Part shown: positions 33,370 to 40,600 of the stretch, one piece after another
Layout: each line of letters opens with the position of its first letter
How positions within the stretch are numbered: position 1 is the stretch's first letter
Assembly: GCA_934511165.1 (NCBI GenBank)
Contig: CAKSWA010000014.1
Location: forward strand, 1-46,737
Length of the DNA: 46,737 bases
Reading direction: 5' to 3'
Source: an uncultured Oscillospiraceae bacterium
GTDB taxonomy: Bacteria; Bacillota; Clostridia; Oscillospirales; Oscillospiraceae
Program-made: the position numbers and the translations under genes
Notes under the pieces: generated by a model
The model's database searches: none
Told to the model about the DNA's origin: nothing
What the model saw: only the letters and a program-made list of their open reading frames with translations

Positions 33370-34026
33370 TTATTCGTCTTTTTCCGTTTCGGCGGCGCGG
33401 ATGCGGCGGTACATATTCTGCATCTGGCGGTCGATGTCGGCGATCTTGCCGGAAACGGCGAGCATTTCCTCGTTGATGCCCTCCGGCAGGCGGGATTTGT
33501 CTGCCTTATACCGGATATCGTGCTCCAGACTCGCCCAGAAATCCATGGCGATCGTGCGGATCTGGATCTCGGCCACGACGTATTCCGTCCGGTCGGAGAG
33601 ATACACCGGCACGCGGATATCGAGATGGAGCGAGCGGTAGCCGTTATAATTCGGCGTTTTGATATAGTCCTGCCGCTTGACGATCTCGATATCCTTCTGG
33701 CGTTCGAGCATTTCGGCAACGCGGTACACATCGTCAATATAGCTGCACACCACGCGCACGCCCGCGATGTCGTTCACGTGCTCGCGCGCCGTCTCGATGG
33801 AGACCGGCAGCCCCTTTTTCAGGAGCTTCGCGGCGATGCTCTCCGGCGTTTTCACGCGGCTCTCGATGTGGTGGATCGGGTTGCGGGCGTAGAGGACGTT
33901 GAATTCGTCGTTGAGAATTTCAAATTTCAGCGTGAGCTGGCGCGCGGCGGCCTCGTAAAGATTGCGCATTACGAGAAAATCGCGCAAAGCTCCCTGCAGC
34001 TCCGGCTTCTTTTCGGCTTCGTTCAT
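33370..34026 (-). CDS. relQ: Small alarmone synthetase (RelQ/YjbM-type (p)ppGpp synthetase)
   Basis: 218 residues. Transfers pyrophosphate from ATP to GDP/GTP to make (p)ppGpp or pppGpp-like alarmones; there is no hydrolase domain. Features: HHIESRVKTPESIAAKLLKK, DIAGVRVVCSYIDDVYRVAE, VKRQDYIKTPNYNGYRSLHL (GDP/GTP and pyrophosphate-transfer region), VAEIQIRTIAMDFWASLEHD. The long C-terminal helix (MLAVSGKIADIDRQMQNMYR) is the tetramerisation segment of RelQ. Length fits the RelQ class. ATG has AAAGGAG eight bases upstream. It appears monocistronic, between repeat copy F and the hairpin-array element. Confidence 0.95.
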   Translation of the reverse strand: MNEAEKKPELQGALRDFLVMRNLYEAAARQLTLKFEILNDEFNVLYARNPIHHIESRVKTPESIAAKLLKKGLPVSIETAREHVNDIAGVRVVCSYIDDVYRVAEMLERQKDIEIVKRQDYIKTPNYNGYRSLHLDIRVPVYLSDRTEYVVAEIQIRTIAMDFWASLEHDIRYKADKSRLPEGINEEMLAVSGKIADIDRQMQNMYRRIRAAETEKDE

Positions 34027-34062
34027 GGTTTCTCCTTTGTGTAAGCGGCGCTCCGGAGGGTG

Positions 34063-34189
34063 AACCCTTCCGTCTCGGCGCGGAGCGCCGATCCACCTCC
34101 CCTGTTAGGGGCGGCAGGTGGGTTTGCGGAAAACTATCCTGACCCCCTGACAGGGGGGCTGGCAGCCGTCAGGCTGACGGAGAGGTTTT
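34063..34189. repeat. Dispersed hairpin repeat, copy F
   Basis: A two-arm copy of about 127 bp between relQ and the serpin gene. The left arm has AACCCTTCCGTCTCGGCGC, a GGCGC/GCGCC stem and CCTCCCCTGTTAGGGGCGG. The linker is GGTGGGTTTGCGGAAAAC. The right arm has CCCCCTGACAGGGGGG, CAGCCGTCAGGCTG and ends GACGGAGAGGTTTT, the same end as copy C. Confidence 0.8.
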
Positions 34190-34240
34190 CCCTTTCTTAT
34201 ATTAAGTATACCATGCTCCCCGAGCCGCGCACAAGCGGCG

Positions 34241-34266
34241 GGAACTTTTTTCTCTCGCCGCGCGTC
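34241..34266 (+). promoter_or_regulatory. Possible ECF-sigma-type promoter for the serpin
   Basis: GGAAC, 17 bases, CGTC: the common ECF pattern, 35 bases before the serpin ATG. No better SigA-type promoter is visible between repeat F and the gene. Confidence 0.3.
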
Positions 34267-34301
34267 CAAAAGATAGAATGACTCCCAAAGGAGGAAAATC
34301 T

Positions 34302-35621
34302 ATGAAACGCTTTATCGCCCTGATCCTCGCGCTCAGCGCGCTGTTGTCTCTGGCCGCGTGCGGCGGCGCGAACGCCTTTGCCATCGCCGAAGCGAGCTAC
34401 CCGGAGAGTGCGCCGTACCCGGACGAGACGAAATACTCCGGCGCGAAGTTTGACACCGTCTACGACGCCTGGAGCGCCGAGCGCCGGGCGCGCAACGCCG
34501 CGGCGACCTCGGCCAGCGGCGCGATGGACGAATATCTTCGCGCAGCGCTGCCCGCGCTGCTCGCTGCCGGTGAGGGCGAAAACGCCGTGTGCTCGCCGGT
34601 GAGCGTTTACATGGCGCTCTCGATGCTCGCGGAGATCACGGGCGGCGAGAGCCGCGCGCAGCTCCTCTCGCTGCTCGGCGCGGAGAGCATCGACGTGCTG
34701 CGCAAAATTGCCGGAGAGGTCTGGGCGGCAAACTACCAGAACGACGGCGCGGTGACGAGCATCCTTGCCGACTCGCTCTGGCTCTCCGACCGCATGGACT
34801 ACCATTCTGGCACGCTCGCGCGCCTCGCGGACAGCTACTATGCCTCCGCTTACCGCGGCGAAATGGGCTCCGAAGCATTCAACGAGGCATTGCGGAGCTG
34901 GATCAACGAGCAGACAGGCGGCCTTTTGAAGGAGAGCGCCGGCGGCCTTTCGCTCCCGCCCGAGACGGTGATCGCACTCGCCTCAACGATCTACTTCCGC
35001 GCGAAGTGGGGCAGCGAGTTCTCGAAGAGCCAGACGGCGGACGGCATTTTCCGTGCGCCGGACGGCGACGTGACGCACGAATTCATGCACGAGACCATGG
35101 AGAGCACGTACTACGCCGCAGACAACTTCGCCGCCGTCGGCAAATATCTCGAGGGCAGCGGCACGATGTGGTTCCTGCTGCCGGACGAGGGCGTGACGCC
35201 GGAGGATATCCTCGCGGACGGCAGCGCGGTCGATTTCTTCCTCTCGCCGGAGAGCGCCGAGAGCAAGTATATGATCGTCGATCTCTCTGTGCCGAAATTC
35301 GACGTTTCCGCTGATACCGAGCTTTCCGCCGCGCTGCGCTCGCTCGGCGTGACGGACGTGTTTGACGCAGATACCGCCGATTTCTCCCCGCTTATGGATA
35401 ACACCGACGGCATTTTCCTTTCGCAGGCAAAGCACGCCGCGCGCGTCGCCATCGACGAGAAGGGCGTCATCGCGGCGGCGTACACCGTGATGGCCGCCGC
35501 CGGAGCCGCCATGCCGCCGGATGAGCGCGTGGACTTCACGCTCGACCGGCCGTTCCTCTTCGCCGTTACCGGCGGGAGCGGTGCGGTGCTCTTTGCGGGC
35601 ATCGTGAACACCCCGGTCTGA
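34302..35621 (+). CDS. Secreted serpin lipoprotein (serine protease inhibitor)
   Basis: 439 residues. ATG 34302 follows AAAGGAGG. Lipoprotein signal KRFIALILALSALLSLAAC, then a spacer and a complete serpin fold: ENAVCSPVSVYMALSMLAEI, ILADSLWLSDRMDYHS, VIALASTIYFRAKWGSEF, HEFMHETMESTYYAAD, GTMWFLLPDEG, VDLSVPKFDVSADTELSAAL, then the hinge and reactive loop DEKGVIAAAYTVMAAAGAAM (starting near residue 385) and DRPFLFAVTGGSGAVLFAGI. Serpins trap serine proteases by cleavage of this loop. Counting from the conserved hinge Gly as P15, P1-P1' would be Ala402-Ala403, suggesting elastase-like targets. Surface-anchored serpins of gut Firmicutes that inhibit host or microbial proteases are known. Confidence 0.94.
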   Translation: MKRFIALILALSALLSLAACGGANAFAIAEASYPESAPYPDETKYSGAKFDTVYDAWSAERRARNAAATSASGAMDEYLRAALPALLAAGEGENAVCSPVSVYMALSMLAEITGGESRAQLLSLLGAESIDVLRKIAGEVWAANYQNDGAVTSILADSLWLSDRMDYHSGTLARLADSYYASAYRGEMGSEAFNEALRSWINEQTGGLLKESAGGLSLPPETVIALASTIYFRAKWGSEFSKSQTADGIFRAPDGDVTHEFMHETMESTYYAADNFAAVGKYLEGSGTMWFLLPDEGVTPEDILADGSAVDFFLSPESAESKYMIVDLSVPKFDVSADTELSAALRSLGVTDVFDADTADFSPLMDNTDGIFLSQAKHAARVAIDEKGVIAAAYTVMAAAGAAMPPDERVDFTLDRPFLFAVTGGSGAVLFAGIVNTPV

Positions 35622-35666
35622 GCCGGGGGCGTGCCCAAACTTTCTCTTAAACGGAAGCATAAAGAC

Positions 35667-35710
35667 GTCCGCCCATGAGGTTCTTCTCACGGGCGGACAT
35701 CTTTTGTTTT
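35667..35710. terminator. Bidirectional terminator between serpin and Rrf2 regulator genes
   Basis: Stem GTCCGCCC..GGGCGGAC with an extended imperfect inner stem (TGAG/CTCA), followed by ATCTTTTGTTTT on the plus strand. The Rrf2 gene converges at 35715. Confidence 0.85.
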
Positions 35711-35714
35711 CCGC

Positions 35715-36146
35715 TCAAATAACATAATCAAAGCCGCCGGGATCGGTGTGCATGAGATCGGCGAGCGTGTACTTGTCCAGATAGTCGTTGATAACCTTGT
35801 CCAGCCCCTTCCACAGGGCAAGCGTGCGGCACTCCGCCGAGCGCGGGCAGATCTCCGCGCCGGGTTCCAGACAGGCCACAGGCGCCATGGATTCCTCCGT
35901 CACGCGAAGGATGCTTCCCACCGTGTATTGCTCCGGCGCTTTTGTCAGGCTGTATCCGCCGCCTTTTCCGCGCACACCGGTCAGCAGCTTTGCTTTTACC
36001 AGCAGCTTGATGATGCTCTCCAGATATTTTTCGGATATATCCTGCCGCTCCGCGATCACCTTCAGCGGGATAAACCCGTCCGCCGGATGCTCGGCCAGAT
36101 CGACCATGACCCGAAGCGCATATCGTCCTTTGGTTGAGATCAGCAT
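35715..36146 (-). CDS. Rrf2 family transcription regulator (IscR-like)
   Basis: 143 residues from ATG 36146, nine bases after GGGAGG. Winged helix-turn-helix: MLISTKGRYALRVMVDLAEH, IPLKVIAERQDISEKYLESI, VKAKLLTGVRGKGGGYSLTK, the last block being the DNA-contacting wing. Three cysteines lie in ACLEPGAEICPRSAEC, spaced C-x7-C-x5-C. IscR and NsrR use three similarly placed cysteines to hold an Fe-S cluster, whereas CymR, the cysteine repressor of Bacillus, has none. Divergent transcription from cysK makes cysK its likely target. The regulator could sense Fe-S status, nitric oxide or cysteine supply, and sequence alone does not decide. Confidence 0.92.
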   Translation of the reverse strand: MLISTKGRYALRVMVDLAEHPADGFIPLKVIAERQDISEKYLESIIKLLVKAKLLTGVRGKGGGYSLTKAPEQYTVGSILRVTEESMAPVACLEPGAEICPRSAECRTLALWKGLDKVINDYLDKYTLADLMHTDPGGFDYVI

Positions 36147-36171
36147 ATTCTGTTGCCTCCCTTGTAATCCT

Positions 36172-36200
36172 ATTATATAGCAGGGAAGTGGGTAAATCAA
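36172..36200 (-). promoter_or_regulatory. Promoter for the Rrf2 gene
   Basis: Minus strand TTGATT, 17 bases, TATAAT. It predicts a leader of about 20 nt. It is divergent from the cysK promoter, with 23 bp between the two -35 boxes. Confidence 0.6.
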
Positions 36201-36223
36201 GTCAAATAATTTCACTCCAGGTA

Positions 36224-36252
36224 TTGACAAATGCCGGAGGCCGTTTTATAAT
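36224..36252 (+). promoter_or_regulatory. Perfect-consensus promoter for cysK
   Basis: TTGACA, 17-base spacer, TATAAT. It predicts a start near 36259 and a leader of about 145 nt carrying the small cysteine-rich ORF. Such a strong promoter is likely to be held by a repressor. Confidence 0.85.
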
Positions 36253-36259
36253 CCTTACA

Positions 36260-36276
36260 AACCTACAAGAAAGGTT
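36260..36276. promoter_or_regulatory. Candidate Rrf2 operator at the cysK start point
   Basis: Inverted repeat AACCT-N7-AGGTT directly downstream of the -10 box, overlapping the predicted start. Its position suits repression by the divergent Rrf2 gene. Short half-sites make this tentative. Confidence 0.4.
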
Positions 36277-36286
36277 GGTATTAAAT

Positions 36287-36328
36287 ATGTTCTTTCACTC
36301 ATGCCTCCGATGTAAACGATGTAGTTGA
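36287..36328 (+). CDS. 13-codon cysteine-rich leader peptide upstream of cysK
   Basis: The ORF reads MFFHSCLRCKRCS and stops with TGA at 36326, 76 bases before the cysK ATG. Three of the last eight residues are Cys (TGC, TGT, TGT). It lies wholly inside the cysK leader, about 28 nt from the predicted start. AAGG lies 12 bases upstream, a weak Shine-Dalgarno site, but the codon context is clean ATG to TGA. Cysteine codons placed just before a cysteine-synthase gene suggest ribosome stalling or slow translation when Cys-tRNA is scarce. No classical terminator with a T run is seen between this ORF and cysK, so the output, if any, may be on translation or Rho access. Function is inferred. Confidence 0.5.
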   Translation: MFFHSCLRCKRCS

Positions 36329-36404
36329 CCGAAAGCGCTAATACCGCGGCACACCAGTGAACTTCATATCCATACTTTAATAATGCATTCAGGAGGAATT
36401 TATC

Positions 36405-37337
36405 ATGAGTAAGATCTATACATCCGCAGACCAGCTGATCGGCAAGACCCCCCTGCTGGAGCTTGTTCATATTGAAAAGTCGGAAGGCCTGGAAGCGAAG
36501 GTTCTGGGCAAGCTGGAATACTTCAACCCCGCCGGGAGCGTGAAGGATCGCATCGCCAAGGCGATGATCGACGATGCCGAGCAGAAAGGCCTGCTCAAGC
36601 CCGGCTCCGTGATCATTGAGCCGACCTCCGGCAACACCGGCATCGGCCTTGCCTCCGTGGCCGCCGCGCGCGGGTACCGCATCATCATTGTCATGCCTGA
36701 AACCATGAGCGTGGAGCGCCGCCAGCTGATGAAGGCCTATGGCGCGGAGCTGGTGCTCACCGAGGGTGCCAAGGGCATGAAGGGCGCAATCGCCAAGGCC
36801 GACGAGCTCTCCAGGGAGATCCCGAACAGCTTTATCCCCGGCCAGTTTGTGAACCCGGCCAACCCGGCCGTTCACCGCGCAACCACCGGCCCCGAAATCT
36901 GGGAGGACACCGACGGCAAGGTCGATATCTTTGTGGCGGGCGTCGGCACGGGCGGCACGATCACCGGCGTCGGCGAATATCTGAAGAGCCAGAACCCCAA
37001 CGTGAAGGTTGTGGCCGTGGAGCCTGCGACCTCCCCTGTTCTGAGTAAGGGCGTCGCCGGGAGCCACAAGATCCAGGGCATCGGCGCGGGCTTCGTCCCC
37101 GACGTGCTGGACACCAAGATTTACGATGAGGTCATTCCCGTAGAGAACGAAGACGCCTTTGCCGCCGGAAAGCTGGTCGGCAAGAAGGAGGGCGTGCTGG
37201 TGGGCATTTCCTCCGGCGCCGCTCTGTGGGCCGCTATCGAGCTCGCAAAGCGGCCGGAGAACAAGGGCAAAACGATCGTTGCCCTGCTGCCGGACACCGG
37301 CGACCGGTATCTCTCCACGCCGCTGTTTGCGGACTGA
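36405..37337 (+). CDS. cysK: Cysteine synthase A (O-acetylserine sulfhydrylase)
   Basis: 310 residues. PLP enzyme making cysteine from O-acetylserine and sulfide. Start MSKIYTSADQLIGKTPLLEL with AGGAGG eight bases upstream. The PLP lysine is in NPAGSVKDRIAKAM, the substrate loop is IEPTSGNTGIGLASVAA, the phosphate-binding loop is VAGVGTGGTITGVGEYL, and the C-terminal part is GVLVGISSGAALWAA with LLPDTGDRYLSTPLF. Length and motifs match CysK rather than cystathionine beta-synthase. It is monocistronic, with a consensus promoter, a putative cysteine-rich leader ORF and a strong terminator. No cysE is adjacent. Confidence 0.97.
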   Translation: MSKIYTSADQLIGKTPLLELVHIEKSEGLEAKVLGKLEYFNPAGSVKDRIAKAMIDDAEQKGLLKPGSVIIEPTSGNTGIGLASVAAARGYRIIIVMPETMSVERRQLMKAYGAELVLTEGAKGMKGAIAKADELSREIPNSFIPGQFVNPANPAVHRATTGPEIWEDTDGKVDIFVAGVGTGGTITGVGEYLKSQNPNVKVVAVEPATSPVLSKGVAGSHKIQGIGAGFVPDVLDTKIYDEVIPVENEDAFAAGKLVGKKEGVLVGISSGAALWAAIELAKRPENKGKTIVALLPDTGDRYLSTPLFAD

Positions 37338-37352
37338 GAGGCAAAAAATGCA

Positions 37353-37386
37353 GGGAGGCTGCTTTTCACGGCAGCCTCCCTTTTTC
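37353..37386 (+). terminator. Rho-independent terminator after cysK
   Basis: Stem GGGAGGCTGC / GCAGCCTCCC followed by TTTTTCT. Confidence 0.93.
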
Positions 37387-37494
37387 TGCCGTTTTGCGGT
37401 AAACCATCCTGCATCCCCCGGTCATCGGACGGACTCCGGGCGGGGCTCTGCCCCGCCCGCCAGAGAGTGTCTGCCCTTTGCACAAGGACGGCTG

Positions 37495-37543
37495 AACCCC
37501 CCAGTCAGCCTACGGCTGCCAGCCCCCCTGTTAGGGCGGCCAA
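37495..37543. repeat. Dispersed hairpin repeat, half copy G
   Basis: A single arm: AACCCCCCAGTCAGCC, a CAGCC-TACGG-CTG stem and AGCCCCCCTGTTAGGG ending in GCCAAG. It aligns with the left arm of copy C. Upstream, 37390-37490 holds GTAAACC and GC-rich hairpins (GGGCGGGGC/GCCCCGCCC) that may be remnants of the rest. No gene is seen in this gap. Confidence 0.6.
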
Positions 37544-37552
37544 GTAAAGGAA

Positions 37553-37590
37553 ATCCCCGGCGGGCATGCCCGCCGGGGATCCTTTTTGTT
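37553..37590. terminator. Bidirectional terminator at the 3' end of the giant gene
   Basis: A near-perfect palindrome ATCCCCGGCGGGC / GCCCGCCGGGGAT, followed by CCTTTTTGTT on the plus strand and by TTCCTTTA on the minus strand, where the giant gene stops at 37612. Confidence 0.75.
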
Positions 37591-37611
37591 ATTTGCTGCT
37601 GCGTTCAGCTA

Positions 37612-40600
37612 TCAGAGCACGTCTTCGAGGACGTAGCACTCCTTATACCACTCTCTGTCGTTGTACACGAAGTCGTAGGTGTACGGGCAGAGGTTGGTAA
37701 CGCTGAGGATGTTGAGATCCTCGTTGAAGGTGAGCTGCGTGAAGTAGCCCGCCTTGGCCGCGGCCTCAATGTCGGAGTTGATGGCGATCACCTTGCGCTC
37801 GCCATAGAAGAACTCGTAGTGGCTGGAATAGCCGCCGCTGCTGCTGAGCACCATGCGCACGTTTTCGCACGGCTTTACAATGTTCTTCTCGATATCGAGA
37901 GCGCTCCCGGCGATCTTGTCGTCCTGCGTCATGTCCTCAAGGAGGTACGTGTTCACCATCAGGATGCCGGAAGCGTCCTTATCGGAATCGAACTTCTCGC
38001 GCGCCCACTTGTAGCCCTCTTCGGTCATGGCGTCCGCGCCGAGACCGACGAGGATGACGTTCCGCTCGCCGATGGCGAAGCGGCGCACAAAGCCCTTGCC
38101 GTTTTCAAAGAGATCTTCGTCCGCAAAGTCCTCACGCACCGGCTGATCCATGAACAGGCTGCCGGAGGCGGCTTCCTTGTCGGCGGTGTTCATGAGAACA
38201 TCCACGTCCTCCTTCTCATAGAGCGGCTGCATGGCCTCGTTGAACACATCCCACTGATCCTGCGCCTTGGCGTCCGCGATAACGTTGCCGCTGTGGAGCA
38301 CGAGCGGGATATCCGTGCGCTCGATGTAGTTCGTCATGGCCGAGAAGTACTTGTTGGGCTCCGTGCCGGTGAGCATCTGGTCGGTGTCGAACATCCAGGC
38401 GACGATGTAGCGCACCGTGTAAATCCGCAGACCGCCGTCACGCACGATGAACTTCACGTTGGTGAAGTTGCCGTTCGCCGCGGAGAAATCCTCTTCCTTC
38501 AGACCCATCGGGTATTCGCCGATGCGCGCGTTGGTGACGGAGTTCTCGCCGGTGAAGCGGATATCGTCACGCGTGAAGAACGACACCGAGGCCTTCATGG
38601 TATAGCCGCTCACGGTGTGGTTCATGCCGTTATAGCGGAACGCGCCCTTGTTGCCGTAGATATTGACCGTGACCTCGCCCTCGTACGGCGTGATCTCCAG
38701 CGTGCCGGGCAGATAGGTGAGCACGTAGTTGCGCGTCACGTCGCGGCCGTTGGCATCGACGATGATCGCGTCGTGCAGGTCGATCTTATCCGTATAGACG
38801 CCCACGTTTCTCGCGGTGAAATCGCTCTTCACGCTGCGGACGCTGTGGCCCTCGGCCAGATTCGCTGCAATGTGGCCAACGTAGCCGTGGTACTTGCCGT
38901 CGAACACAACGGTGCTGTCCTTCGCTTCGAGCGTCACCGGGCTCTGCGGGTTCTCGCCGCGGCGGGTGATCTTCAGCTCGCCGTCCACGATCCTGAACTC
39001 CACGTTCGTGAAGTTGCCGCTCGTGTTCCTGAAGTCGCCGGACTCGATGCCGACCGGGTACGTGCCCGCGTCGGTGCCCTTCGCCGTCCACGCGGCGGTC
39101 TCGGTCTCGGCCACATCCGCAGTATCGTACAGCTTGTGATCCGCTGTCATGGACTCGTAGCCCTTTACGGAGTGCGCCTTGCCGTCATACTCCACGGTGT
39201 CGGACTTTTCCACGACGGTAACGGTGACCTTCGCGGTGATCGGGTTGATCTTGAGCCAGCCGTCGTTCACGACGATCTTGATGTTGCTGTAGTTCTGGGA
39301 TTCCGCGGTAAAGTCTCTCGCCGTCAGACCCATGTAGTAGGTCCCGGCGTTGGTGCCCCTGGCTTCCGCTTTCGTCTCGTCCTTCGGCGTGACCTTGATG
39401 GGCAGGCCCTTCACGTCCACCGTGTAGCCCGCAACGGACTGCTCGGTTCCGTTGTAGGTGACAGTCCTGGTGCTGCCTGTGACGGTGACGACGACCTCGG
39501 CATCGACCGGGGTAATCTCCAGCCAGCCGTCCTCTACCTTGATCTCAATGTTGAGATAGTTCTGGGATTCGGCAGAGAAGTTCTCTTCCGTCAGACCCAT
39601 GGAATAGGTGTTGACATCGGTACCCTTCGCGGTATCCTTGCCCGGCGTTTTCAGCGTGACCTTGATGGTCTCGTCCGGCTTATCCACCGTGTAGCCGGTC
39701 ACCTTCTGCTCGCTGCCGGTATATTCGCGGGTATCCGTGTTGCCCTTGATGGTGACAAGCACGGGGGCTTCGATCGGGGTGATCTCCAGCCAGCCGTCGT
39801 TCACGTTGACGGTGATGTTGCTGTAGTTCTCGGAGGTAACGGTAAAGTCTGCCTTCGTCAGCCCCATCTTGTAGGTGTCCGCGTTGGTGCCCTTCGCGGT
39901 GTCCTTGCCCGGCGTTTTCAGCGTGACCTTGATGGTCTCGTCCGGCTTATCCACCGTGTAGCCGGTCACCTTCTGCTCGCTGCCGGTATATCCGCGGGTA
40001 TCCGTTGCGCCCGTGATGGTGACAACGACTTCCTTGGTGTCCGGCGTGATCTTCAGCCAGCCATCGTTCACGAAGATGGTGACCTTCTTGTAGTTCGGGG
40101 AGGCCGCAGCAAAGTCGTCCGCTTCGAGACCCATGTAATAGGTGTTGACATCGGTACCCTTCGCGGTATCCTTGCCCGGCGTTTTCAGCGTGACCTTGAT
40201 GGTCTCGTCCGGCTTATCCACCGTGTAGCCGGTCACCTTCTGCTCGCTGCCGGTATATCCGCGGGTATCCGTTGCGCCCGTGATGGTGACGATCGCTTCC
40301 TCGGCCTGCGTTACCTTCAGCGTGCCGAGCTTGGTCTCGATGATGTAGTTATCGGCCTTCGTGTTGCTGTTCAGCGTGTAGGTGAAGGTGTTGTCGCTGC
40401 TGCCGACGTTCGTCTGGCTGCCGGTCACGTTGTAGGTCGCGCCCTCACCATCGGCAAATTTGTCACCACCGACTGTAACGGCGCCGTTCGTCAGAGCCGT
40501 ACCGTCGTACACCTTCTCATCCTTCGCGGAGGTCAGGGTCACGGAGCGCTTCGTGATCGTCAGCGAGCCGTCCGTCACTTTAAATGTGACCTTATCGAAG

